From an uncultured Rikenellaceae bacterium (GTDB lineage: Bacteria; Bacteroidota; Bacteroidia; Bacteroidales; Rikenellaceae), in the NCBI GenBank assembly GCA_947054185.1, contig CAMRVW010000026.1:1-17347 (forward strand): 17,347 nucleotides of DNA, read 5' to 3'. Each line of letters opens with the position of its first letter. Position 1 is the first letter of the stretch. The notes under the pieces were generated by a model. That model saw only the letters and a list, made by a program, of their open reading frames with translations. It was not told where the DNA came from and made no database searches. The position numbers and the translations under genes are program-made. Positions 5,000 to 12,674 of this stretch are shown piece after piece.

Positions 5000-6433
5000 A
5001 TGGTTACGGAATTAATTGTCGGTATCTTTCTGGCCGGTTATCTGATAATAGCGTTGGAGCACCCTCTTAAGATAGACAAGGCTTGTGTGGCCCTTATCAC
5101 GGGTACGCTTTTGTGGGTTATCTATGCAATGTACGGGGCCGACATAGTGCCTCGTTATAATGCCGAAGAGCTGTTGCATTTCGTCGAGACCAACCCTGCC
5201 ATAGGCCGGCTTCCGGCTATCGAACAGTGCGTGAAATATATCGTCGACGTACAGATCATAGAGCAGCTGGGCGAGATATCGGAGACGCTCTTCTTCCTTA
5301 TAGGCGCCATGACCATAGTCGAGCTTATCGATGTTCACGGCGGCTTTGCCATAATAACCAACCGCATCACAACCCGCAACAAGACCAAACTGTTGTGGAT
5401 CATCGGTTTCATCACCTTCTTCCTGTCGGCTCTGCTTGACAACATGACCACCTCTATAGTGATGGTCATGTTGCTGCGTCGCATAATAAAAAATTACAAG
5501 GAGCGTTGGGTCTATGCCTCCATGATAATCATTGCGGCCAACAGCGGCGGTGCCTGGTCGCCGATAGGCGATATAACCACCATAATGTTGTGGGTGCGCG
5601 GCAATGTCACCACACCGGGTCTTATGCCCATATTCCTGCCGAGCCTGGTCTCTATGGTGATACCTCTTTTTATCTCGTCGCGCCTTTTGCACGGCATAGT
5701 CACCGCTTCGGGCACTGGCAGCGAGGCTTCGGGTTCGTGGCTTAAGATAATAACACGCAAGGAGCGGGCCTCGATATTGTTTCTTGGCGTGGGGTGCCTT
5801 GTGGCGGTGCCGGTGTTCAAGAGCGTAACCCACCTGCCGCCGTTTATGGGCATACTGATGGCGCTGGGCATAATGTGGCTCTATACCGAAATAATGTATA
5901 AGCACAAAGTGTGTGTCGATGAGGCGCTGAAGCATCGGGTGCCTCGCGTGATAAGACGCGTCGACATACCCACGGTGCTCTTCTTCCTCGGCATACTTCT
6001 GGCCGTGGGGGCGTTGCAGATGACCGGCGTGCTGGCTTCGTTTGCCAAGATGCTCGACGAGAATGTGCATAACGTATATCTTATAAACATCTTGACGGGT
6101 ATAATGTCGTCGGTGGTCGATAACGTGCCGCTGGTGGCTGCGGCCATAGGCATGTATCCCCTGGCCGACGCCGTGTCGGTGAGTGCGGCGGTCGACCCCG
6201 AGTATATGGCGGCATTCATGCCCGACGGCATATTCTGGCAGCTTATGGCCTATTGCGCCGGTGTGGGCGGCAGCATACTCATAATAGGTTCGGTGTCGGG
6301 TGTGGTGATAATGGGCATCGAGCGCATAAGCTTCGGCTGGTATCTGAAAAACGTGTCGCTCATGGCACTGATAGGTTATCTTGCCGGCATAGGCGTGTTC
6401 TTGCTCGAGCAGTTGGCCATGGGGCGGTTCTGA
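5000..6433 (+). CDS. nhaD: NhaD-type Na+/H+ antiporter
   Basis: A 477-residue, very hydrophobic inner-membrane protein with roughly 11-13 predicted membrane segments by eye. Family motifs are intact: FFLSALLDNMTTSIVMV (141-157, with D148/N149), NSGGAWSPIGDITTIMLW (181-198, D191), SSVVDNVPLVAAAIGMYP (370-387, D374/N375) and YCAGVGGSILIIGSVSGV (418-435). These polar residues in broken helices carry ion exchange in the family. It expels Na+ (or Li+) in exchange for protons, giving salt and alkali tolerance and pH control. The start ATG lies 110 nt after tRNA-Arg. The stop is only 15 nt before the PBP gene, so they are probably cotranscribed. Confidence 0.93.
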   Translation: MVTELIVGIFLAGYLIIALEHPLKIDKACVALITGTLLWVIYAMYGADIVPRYNAEELLHFVETNPAIGRLPAIEQCVKYIVDVQIIEQLGEISETLFFLIGAMTIVELIDVHGGFAIITNRITTRNKTKLLWIIGFITFFLSALLDNMTTSIVMVMLLRRIIKNYKERWVYASMIIIAANSGGAWSPIGDITTIMLWVRGNVTTPGLMPIFLPSLVSMVIPLFISSRLLHGIVTASGTGSEASGSWLKIITRKERASILFLGVGCLVAVPVFKSVTHLPPFMGILMALGIMWLYTEIMYKHKVCVDEALKHRVPRVIRRVDIPTVLFFLGILLAVGALQMTGVLASFAKMLDENVHNVYLINILTGIMSSVVDNVPLVAAAIGMYPLADAVSVSAAVDPEYMAAFMPDGIFWQLMAYCAGVGGSILIIGSVSGVVIMGIERISFGWYLKNVSLMALIGYLAGIGVFLLEQLAMGRF

Positions 6434-6448
6434 TAAAAAAAGGTTTCG

Positions 6449-8821
6449 ATGAAAAGGAGATTTGAGATAAAGAACAAAAAGAGATTTCTCGCTATTTTTT
6501 GGAGTGTTCTGGTTTTGCCCATCATAGGGGCGGTGGTGCTGTTCGCTCTTATCGCAGAGGGCCGCTTCGGAACGTTGCCCACCTTTGAAGAGTTGGAAAA
6601 CCCTCGCAGCAACCTGGCCACCGACATAATATCGGAAGACGGTCAGTTGCTCGGCAGCCTGTTTGTCGAGAACCGTTCGTTTGTCGACTATGACGATCTG
6701 TCTCCCTATCTGGTGGCGGCGCTGATATCCACCGAGGATGCGCGTTTTTACCGTCACTCGGGGGTGGATATTCCCAGTCTTTTCCGTGTGGCGTTCAGAA
6801 CATTGCTTCTGGCACAGAATCAGGGCGGCGGCTCCACCATATCGCAGCAGCTGGCCAAAAACCTCTATCCGCGCGACACCACACGTTACGACTCCGACAT
6901 AAGCCGGCATACCGCCCTTGTTATCGCCAAGCTCAAAGAGTGGATAACGGCCGTGATGCTCGAACACAATTACACCAAAGAGGAGATAATAGTGATGTAT
7001 CTCAACGTGGTGGAGTATGGCAGCAACGCATACGGCATAAAGTCGGCAGCCCAGACCTTTTTCGGGAAGACGCCTCGCGAACTTACAGTCGAAGAGGCGG
7101 CCATGCTTGTGGGTGTGGTCAACGCCCCCACCCGTTTCAGCCCCGTGCGCAATTACAAAAACGCCCTTAAGAGGCGTAACACGGTGCTCTCGCGCATGGC
7201 ACAGCACAATTACATCTCACAGAAAGAGCTCGACTCGTTAAAGCGCATAAGGATAAACCTCACCTATCAGCCCATATCGCACGACGTGGGCGTGGCCACC
7301 TATTTCCGCACCATGCTGCGTCTTTACATGACGGCCACAGAGCCCAAGAAGACCCCTTTCATAACGGTGTGGGACTATAAGCAGCTTGTCAAGCAGTGGA
7401 ACGAAGATCCCCTTTACGGATGGTGCAACAAAAACAAAAAGGCCGACGGCACACCTTATAATATATATAAGGACGGCCTTAAGATATATACCACTATCAA
7501 CTTCAAGATGCAGAAATATGCCGAAGAGGCTGTCATTGAGAATATGAAAAACAATGTGCAGCCCAACTTCGACGCTCAGGCCAAGGCCAACCACAGCATA
7601 TTCGTCGGGCTCACCCCTGAAGAGGAGGCCGACATAATCAACCGCTCCATAAAGCAGACCGACCGTTACCGTCGCCTGCGCAACAGCGGTGCCAGCGAGG
7701 CGACCATAACCAAAAACTTCAACACGCCGGTGGACATGACCGTCTTTACGTATGACAACCGTAACGGCCGTGACACTGTCATGACACCGCGCGATTCGAT
7801 ATTATACAGCAAGCGGTTCCTGCGCTCGGGCCTTGTGGCCATAGAGCCGTCGTCGGGTTATCTCAAGGCCTATGTGGGCGGTGTCAACTATCGTTATTTC
7901 ATGTATGACATGGCCTCGCAGGGCCGACGTCAGGCAGGCTCGACATTCAAACCCTATGTTTACACCTTCGCCATAGACCAGGTGGGGCTGACTCCTTGTT
8001 CGCCCGTGCCCAACTCGCCGGTCAACATAGAGGGGTGGAGTCCCAAGGAGGCGGGTACCGTGCCGCAGGAGGGCGAGCTGCGTCCTTTGTGGTGGGGTAT
8101 GGCCATGAGCCGCAATAACTTCTCGGCCTGGATAATGCAACAGGCGGGCCAGCCTGCCGCGGTGGCCGACTTCATACACCGTCTGGGCATCAAGAGTTAC
8201 ATCAACCCCACACCGTCGTTGTGTCTGGGTACGGCCGACGTGTCGCTTCTGGAGATGACAGGCGCATACACCGACTTCGTCAACATGGGTGTGCACATAG
8301 AGCCTATATTCGTCACCCGCATAGAAGACCGCCACGGCAACATTTTGGCCACATTCGCGCCTCAGAGCCATGACGCCATATCGCAGCAGAGCGCCTTCAA
8401 TATGCTCGAGCTGTTGCAGAACGTGGTCAACCGAGGCACGGCCAACAGGTTGCGCCGCATATATCAGTTCGCCGGCGAGATGGGCGGCAAGACGGGTACA
8501 ACCAACAACAACTCCGACGCCTGGTTCATGGGTGTGACACCCAAGATAGTGGCCGGCGTGTGGGTGGGCGGCGAAGACCGGAGCATCCACCCCGAGACCC
8601 GCGGCGAGGGCAGTGTCATGGCGCTGCCGGCGTATGCCCTTTTCATGCAGAAGATATATAAAGACACCTCTTTGGGCATAAGCGAGAGCGACACTTTTGT
8701 CAAGCCCGTGGGTGTGCAGCGTCACGACTGTCCCGGCCTGCTTGAAGAGGCACCCGAGTTTATCGACGAGGTCGACGTTAACCGTACCCAGAACGACAGC
8801 GACGGCTTCTTCGACATGTAA
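6449..8821 (+). CDS. Class A penicillin-binding protein (PBP1A-like peptidoglycan glycosyltransferase/transpeptidase)
   Basis: A 790-residue bifunctional peptidoglycan synthase. A short basic cytoplasmic tail and one membrane anchor (about 12-36) precede a GT51 glycosyltransferase domain with EDARFYRHSG (96-105, catalytic E96), GGGSTISQQLAKNLY (126-140) and MYLNVVEYGSNAYGI (183-197). The transpeptidase domain has all three serine-acyl-enzyme motifs: STFK (S498-K501), SRN (554-556) and KTG (681-683). It polymerises lipid II and cross-links stem peptides on the periplasmic side. Between the domains (about 270-450) is a charged insert. The acidic C-terminus, rich in D and E, ends in DGFFDM. It starts 15 nt after nhaD, without an evident own promoter. 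A terminator follows within 50 nt. Confidence 0.93.
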   Translation: MKRRFEIKNKKRFLAIFWSVLVLPIIGAVVLFALIAEGRFGTLPTFEELENPRSNLATDIISEDGQLLGSLFVENRSFVDYDDLSPYLVAALISTEDARFYRHSGVDIPSLFRVAFRTLLLAQNQGGGSTISQQLAKNLYPRDTTRYDSDISRHTALVIAKLKEWITAVMLEHNYTKEEIIVMYLNVVEYGSNAYGIKSAAQTFFGKTPRELTVEEAAMLVGVVNAPTRFSPVRNYKNALKRRNTVLSRMAQHNYISQKELDSLKRIRINLTYQPISHDVGVATYFRTMLRLYMTATEPKKTPFITVWDYKQLVKQWNEDPLYGWCNKNKKADGTPYNIYKDGLKIYTTINFKMQKYAEEAVIENMKNNVQPNFDAQAKANHSIFVGLTPEEEADIINRSIKQTDRYRRLRNSGASEATITKNFNTPVDMTVFTYDNRNGRDTVMTPRDSILYSKRFLRSGLVAIEPSSGYLKAYVGGVNYRYFMYDMASQGRRQAGSTFKPYVYTFAIDQVGLTPCSPVPNSPVNIEGWSPKEAGTVPQEGELRPLWWGMAMSRNNFSAWIMQQAGQPAAVADFIHRLGIKSYINPTPSLCLGTADVSLLEMTGAYTDFVNMGVHIEPIFVTRIEDRHGNILATFAPQSHDAISQQSAFNMLELLQNVVNRGTANRLRRIYQFAGEMGGKTGTTNNNSDAWFMGVTPKIVAGVWVGGEDRSIHPETRGEGSVMALPAYALFMQKIYKDTSLGISESDTFVKPVGVQRHDCPGLLEEAPEFIDEVDVNRTQNDSDGFFDM

Positions 8822-8825
8822 GAGG

Positions 8826-8858
8826 CACGGAGGGTCACGGAGGGGTCACGGAGGGGTC
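8826..8858 (+). repeat. Tandem 11-bp repeats after the PBP gene
   Basis: Units CACGGAGGGT (8826-8835), CACGGAGGGGT (8836-8846) and CACGGAGGGGT (8847-8857), then CACGGA opening a fourth. They begin 5 bp after the stop and run into the terminator stem; each GGG(G)TC can compete for the same right arm. Confidence 0.8.
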
Positions 8859-8871
8859 ACGGACCCCTTTT
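8851..8871 (+). terminator. Probable terminator of the nhaD-PBP transcript
   Basis: AGGGGTC (8852-8858), loop ACG, GACCCCT (8862-8868), then three further T. The stem is strong and the T-tract short (four T in all). The left arm is the last of the tandem repeat units. Confidence 0.55.
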
Positions 8872-9170
8872 GAAAGGTGAAACTTGAAAGGAGTCAAGGT
8901 TTCAAGGGGGCCTTTAAAAGAGAGGGGCCGGAGTTGAAAGGCGACAAGAGTTTCATAGGAGTGCTCCCTTTTTGAGGTGCGTAAGTTTCAGAGAGGATGC
9001 CTTGCATCGGGCAGCGCAGAAGCCCCGGGATGCGGGATTTTGAAACAGGAAATAGTGGTTTGAGAGGTGCGTGGCCTCTTTTAAAGGTGCGGTTTTGGGA
9101 AGCTGCATGGTGGTGAGTACATTGCATGGTGTGCCGGGGGATATGGTAAAACAAATAAAAAAACAGATAG
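8872..9170 (+). other. Repeat-rich, foldable leader region of asd
   Basis: No gene is seen in this 299-nt stretch. It holds a hairpin TGAAACTTGA/TCAAGGTTTCA (8878-8904), a perfect 12-bp inverted repeat CCTTTAAAAGAG (8911-8922) and CTCTTTTAAAGG (9076-9087), and nested inside it GTTTCA/TGAAAC (8985-8990, 9041-9046) around a GCATC/GATGC hairpin (9004-9033). TGAAAGG and GTTTCA words recur several times. The nesting could be a cis-regulatory RNA for asd, a small inverted-repeat element, or repeat debris. No exact TAnnTTTG box was found before asd. Confidence 0.45.
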
Positions 9171-10184
9171 ATGAAAGTTGCAATTGTTGGAGCGAGCGGT
9201 GCCGTCGGGCAGGAGTTTTTAAAGGTGTTGGAAGAGCATCGTTTTCCCGTCACCGAGCTGGTGTTGTTCGGCTCGGAGAGGAGCGAGGGCCGCACATACA
9301 GGTTTGGCGGCAGAGATTATACGGTGCGCCGCTTGTGTCATAACGACGATTTCAAGGGCATAGACGTGGCTTTTGTGTCGGCGGGAGGGTCGACATCGGT
9401 CGAGTTTGCCGACACCATAACCAAGCACGGCACCATAATGATAGACAACTCGAGCGCTTTCCGCATGGCCCCCGACGTGCCCTTGGTGGTGCCCGAGGTC
9501 AACCCCGACGATGCGCTCGACACGCCGCGCCGCATAATAGCCAACCCCAACTGCACCACCATACAGATGGTTGTGGCCCTCAAGGCCATAGAGGGCCTCT
9601 CGCACATAAAACGTGTGCATGTGGCCACCTATCAGGCTGCCAGCGGAGCCGGCGCGCAGGCCATGGTCGAGCTGGAAAACCAGTATCGTCAGCTGATAGA
9701 GGGCGAGAAGCCCACTGTCGAGAAGTTCGCCCATCAGCTGGCCTATAACCTCATACCTCATGTGGATGTATTCACCGACAATGGTTACACCAAAGAGGAG
9801 ATGAAGATGTATCATGAGACGCGCAAGATAATGCACTCCGATATAGAGGTGAGCGCCACATGTGTGCGTGTGCCCGTGATGCGCGCCCATTCGGAGTCGG
9901 TGTGGGTGGAGACGGAGAAGCCTGTGAGCGTGAACGCGGCGCGTGAGGCTTTCGCTGCCGGCAAGGGCATTGTGGTTGTCGACGACCCCGCGACGGCGCT
10001 CTATCCCATGCCTCTTGAGACAGCGGGCAAAGAGCCTGTGTATGTGGGGCGCATACGCGCTGACATATCCAATCCCAACGGGTTGACCTTTTGGTGCGTC
10101 GGCGACCAGATAAAAAAGGGTGCCGCCCTCAATGCGGTGCAGATTGCCGAGCTGCTGATAGAGCGCGGTGTGCTTAAGGCGTAA
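9171..10184 (+). CDS. asd: Aspartate-semialdehyde dehydrogenase
   Basis: A 337-residue, full-length member of the family (about 330-370). It reduces L-aspartyl-4-phosphate to L-aspartate 4-semialdehyde with NADPH, the branch point to lysine, diaminopimelate, threonine and methionine. The N-terminal Rossmann motif GASGAVG (7-13) binds NADP. The catalytic cysteine is C128 in NPNCTTIQM; Q155 in ATYQAASGAG and H240 in RVPVMRAHSE complete the active site. The gene stands alone between two repeat-rich gaps of about 350 and 260 nt, with no partner of the pathway in the window. The start ATG gives the expected MKVAIVGASG opening; no clear Shine-Dalgarno. Confidence 0.95.
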   Translation: MKVAIVGASGAVGQEFLKVLEEHRFPVTELVLFGSERSEGRTYRFGGRDYTVRRLCHNDDFKGIDVAFVSAGGSTSVEFADTITKHGTIMIDNSSAFRMAPDVPLVVPEVNPDDALDTPRRIIANPNCTTIQMVVALKAIEGLSHIKRVHVATYQAASGAGAQAMVELENQYRQLIEGEKPTVEKFAHQLAYNLIPHVDVFTDNGYTKEEMKMYHETRKIMHSDIEVSATCVRVPVMRAHSESVWVETEKPVSVNAAREAFAAGKGIVVVDDPATALYPMPLETAGKEPVYVGRIRADISNPNGLTFWCVGDQIKKGAALNAVQIAELLIERGVLKA

Positions 10185-10214
10185 CAGTTTCGGCACGGGG
10201 GTGCGAATGAAATG

Positions 10215-10299
10215 GGGGTGTGCAAAAAGGGGGCGAAAAAGCTGCAAAAGAGGGGGGTAAAAGTGACGTGTGAAGAAAGGGGTGTGCAAAAGGGGGGCG
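10215..10299 (+). repeat. G-rich direct repeats between asd and trxB
   Basis: Two near-identical 21-bp copies, GGGGTGTGC-A-run-G-run-CG, lie at 10215-10235 and 10279-10299, differing at one base, with a degenerate copy TGCAAAAGAGGGGGG at 10243-10257. The TGC starts are 22 and 42 bp apart, near multiples of two helical turns. Five G-runs of 4-6 lie on the plus strand. Confidence 0.7.
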
Positions 10300-10303
10300 C
10301 ATG

Positions 10304-10321
10304 ACCGCTTTTGAGAGCGGT
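10304..10321 (+). other. Hairpin in the asd-trxB gap
   Basis: ACCGCT (10304-10309), 6-nt loop, AGCGGT (10316-10321). No T-tract follows, so it is not a classical terminator. The rest of the 261-nt gap also carries an 11-bp direct repeat, AGTGACGTGTG, at 10262-10272 and 10360-10370. No TAnnTTTG box for trxB was found. Confidence 0.4.
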
Positions 10322-10445
10322 ACGGCGTGAAGGCATACATGGGTTGCGCCAAGCCGGGCAGTGACGTGTGTGCGGCTGGTGTTGTGGCGGCTTTTTAATG
10401 TAATCAAGTGAACAACGGGTCTGATGCCCGAAATAAAAGAGTACA

Positions 10446-11378
10446 ATGGCAAACGAAAAGACAAAGATTCTGATCATCGGCAGCGGTCCTGCCGGTTACA
10501 CGGCGGCAATATATGCGTCGCGCGCAAACCTCTCGCCCCTGCTTTACGAGGGCATAGAGCCGGGAGGCCAGCTCACCACCACCACCGAGATAGAGAACTT
10601 TCCCGGTTACCCCGACGGCACCACCGGCACTTCGCTGATGGAAGACCTCAAAAAGCAGGCCGTGCGTCTGGGCGCCGATGTGCGTGCGGGCATCATCACC
10701 GCGGTCGACTTCTCGTCACGTCCCTTCAAGGCGACATTAGACGGCGGCAGCACCATAGAGGCCGACGCCGTTATTGTGGCCACTGGTGCGGCGGCGCGTT
10801 ATCTGGGCCTGGAGTCTGAGATGAAATATCGCGGCATGGGCGTGTCGGCATGTGCCACCTGCGACGGCTTCTTCTATCGCAAGAAAGATGTGGCCGTGGT
10901 CGGCGGCGGCGACACCGCATGCGAAGAGGCCACCTATCTGGCCACACTGTGCCGCAAGGTATATATGATTGTGCGTAAAGATCATCTGCGCGCCTCTAAG
11001 GCAATGCAAGACAGGGTTTTCTCCACTTCTAACATAGAGGTGCTTTTCGAACACAACACAAAAGAGGTGCTCGGCGACGAGGACGGTGTCACCGGCGCAT
11101 TGCTCGTCAAGGCCGACGGCACCGAGCATAAGATAGAGATAGACGGTTTCTTCCTGGCCATAGGTCACACCCCCAACACCAAGATGCTCGGCGGTCAGCT
11201 CGAGCTCGACGGCGAGGGTTACATAAAGGTTGAGCCCGGCACATCCAAGACGAGCGTAAAGGGCGTGTTCGCCGCCGGCGATGTCAAAGATCCCCGTTAC
11301 CGTCAGGCCATAACGGCTGCCGGCTCGGGTTGCATTGCCGCTCTCGATGCGGAGCGTTTCTTAAACGGTGTCGAGTAA
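10446..11378 (+). CDS. trxB: Thioredoxin reductase
   Basis: A 310-residue, low-molecular-weight FAD flavoprotein that passes electrons from NADPH to thioredoxin. Domain order is canonical: FAD-binding GSGPAGYTAA (12-21), GGQL (40-43), the NADPH domain holding the redox-active pair C136-A-T-C139, the nucleotide loop GGGDTACEEA (153-162), and the second FAD motif GVFAAGDV (273-280). The length matches the family (about 305-320). The arginines after the nucleotide loop (VRKDHLRAS) support NADPH rather than NADH. It acts in the cytoplasm. The stop is one base before the lipoprotein ATG, so the two are translationally close and surely cotranscribed. Confidence 0.95.
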   Translation: MANEKTKILIIGSGPAGYTAAIYASRANLSPLLYEGIEPGGQLTTTTEIENFPGYPDGTTGTSLMEDLKKQAVRLGADVRAGIITAVDFSSRPFKATLDGGSTIEADAVIVATGAAARYLGLESEMKYRGMGVSACATCDGFFYRKKDVAVVGGGDTACEEATYLATLCRKVYMIVRKDHLRASKAMQDRVFSTSNIEVLFEHNTKEVLGDEDGVTGALLVKADGTEHKIEIDGFFLAIGHTPNTKMLGGQLELDGEGYIKVEPGTSKTSVKGVFAAGDVKDPRYRQAITAAGSGCIAALDAERFLNGVE

Positions 11379-11379
11379 T

Positions 11380-12483
11380 ATGCGCCTGAAACTTCTGTTG
11401 CTTGTGGTGATATCACTGTCGCTGTCGGCAGGTTGTTCCGTCATGCGCAAGGGCACCACGGGGCGCTCGTCGTTTTATGTGGGCGGCACGGCCATGGGGG
11501 GCAACGCCTCGTGGCCGCCGCCCTCTTCGTCGGGCAAGGGGTCAGGCAAAGGCTCGGGCAAGGGTGACGTCAAAGAGGCAGCCGGCGGGAGCGGCAGAGG
11601 TTCCGCCAGGGGTAACAAGGGCTCGGGCAAGTACGATAATAAGAGCGGTCATAAGGCCGACTATGGCGACGTATATGCCGGCGGTCTGTCGGCAGATCCG
11701 GCCTTGGCATCGTTTCAGGAGTTGGAGACGGAGCATGTGAAGTTCTCTTATTACGATCCTTTCAAGGGACGTGATTATCTGCGTTACGACCTCGATGCCA
11801 TGAGACGCGGTTTTCATTATCCGTGCAACGGCTGGTTCACATCCGATTACGGTATGCGCTCGGGCAGCATGCACACGGGGGTCGACCTGAGGGCAAATGC
11901 CGAAAGCAACGTATATGCCGCCTTTGACGGCGTGGTGCGCATGTCCAAGAATTACAGCAGTTACGGCAATGTGGTGGTGGTACGTCACTATAACGGTTTG
12001 GAGACCGTTTACAGCCACAACTCGCGTAACACCGTGCGCACGGGTGACCGTGTGAAGGCCGGTGATGTCATTGCCAAGGTGGGACGCACCGGCAGGGCCA
12101 CGGCCGAGCATGTGCACTTCGAGGTGAGGGTCAAGGGGCAGCATTTCGACCCCAAGCTGCTGATAGATGTCAAAAACAATACTCTGGCTTCGGGCTCGTT
12201 ATATGTCTATGACCGTAACGGCACCATAGTGGCCTCGTCGAAGCCCTTGTCGCCGGGACAGATGCCCGAGCAGAAGCATGAGACGGTGTCGGCGCCATCG
12301 CAGGCAAGGCCGTCATCGCCCGGGTCGGCATATTCATCGTCATCCGATTATCATATTGTCGTCAAGGGCGATACCTTATACTCGCTCGCCCGCAGGTATG
12401 GCACAACGGTCAATAAGCTAATGAGACTCAACGGACTTGCCTCAAGCAAGATAATAACAGGCCAGAGGCTGCGTCTGAAATAA
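11380..12483 (+). CDS. Lipoprotein with M23 (LytM) peptidase domain and C-terminal LysM
   Basis: A 367-residue predicted envelope lipoprotein. The N-terminus MRLKLLLLVVISLSLSAGC has a lipobox ending at C19. A low-complexity Gly/Lys/Ser linker (about 50-90, GKGSGKGSGKG) leads to an M23 domain: H165-x3-D169 in HTGVDL, H213 in YSHNS, and H244-V-H246. All zinc ligands and the catalytic histidine are present, so it is probably an active peptidoglycan endopeptidase rather than a degenerate EnvC/NlpD-type activator. A LysM repeat (about 324-367), YHIVVKGDTLYSLARRYG onward, anchors it to glycan. An upstream in-frame GTG overlaps trxB, but the ATG gives a clean signal peptide. The glycine-rich linker is unusual for the family. 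Confidence 0.88.
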   Translation: MRLKLLLLVVISLSLSAGCSVMRKGTTGRSSFYVGGTAMGGNASWPPPSSSGKGSGKGSGKGDVKEAAGGSGRGSARGNKGSGKYDNKSGHKADYGDVYAGGLSADPALASFQELETEHVKFSYYDPFKGRDYLRYDLDAMRRGFHYPCNGWFTSDYGMRSGSMHTGVDLRANAESNVYAAFDGVVRMSKNYSSYGNVVVVRHYNGLETVYSHNSRNTVRTGDRVKAGDVIAKVGRTGRATAEHVHFEVRVKGQHFDPKLLIDVKNNTLASGSLYVYDRNGTIVASSKPLSPGQMPEQKHETVSAPSQARPSSPGSAYSSSSDYHIVVKGDTLYSLARRYGTTVNKLMRLNGLASSKIITGQRLRLK

Positions 12484-12674
12484 CGCGTGGGTCACGGGCG
12501 GTCACGTGCCGCTTTCGGGAGGGGGACTTATCCCCGGAAGTAATATGTGCTCTGAAAACGGCGACATACTTGTCCGAAGGCGGTAATGTGGGGTAAGAGG
12601 TACATCCTCTTTTCCCGGAAACAAAATGCGCCCGTTAGGACGACCACGAAAACAATTCCACACCCTCAAAAGAG
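12484..12674 (+). other. Hairpin-rich gap before uvrC
   Basis: Three short stems: GCGG/CCGC (12498-12512) followed by TTT, a weak terminator candidate; GGGGA/TCCCC (12522-12535), flanked by CTTTC/GGAAG; and AAGAGG/CCTCTT (12595-12611) with outer GGG/CCC. The repeat GGTCACG occurs twice (12490-12496 and 12500-12506) and recalls the tandem repeat at 8826-8858. No TAnnTTTG promoter was found. Confidence 0.35.

Noticed and set aside
5012..7207. A 731-codon open frame on the minus strand opposite nhaD and the PBP gene
   Set aside because: It crosses two well-supported genes, its translation is rich in His, Arg and Tyr with no domain pattern, and such long antisense frames follow from the codon usage of the real genes.
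8832..8862. Canonical G-quadruplex
   Set aside because: Only three runs of three or more G with short loops; the fourth run is GG, so the standard four-tract pattern is not met.
8894..9295. A 133-codon minus-strand frame before asd
   Set aside because: It overlaps the 5' end of asd and the repeat-rich leader, is rich in Pro, Ser and Thr, and has no domain pattern.
10215..10299. CRISPR-like array
   Set aside because: Only two good copies of 21 bp and one decayed copy, with spacers of unequal length and no cas genes nearby.
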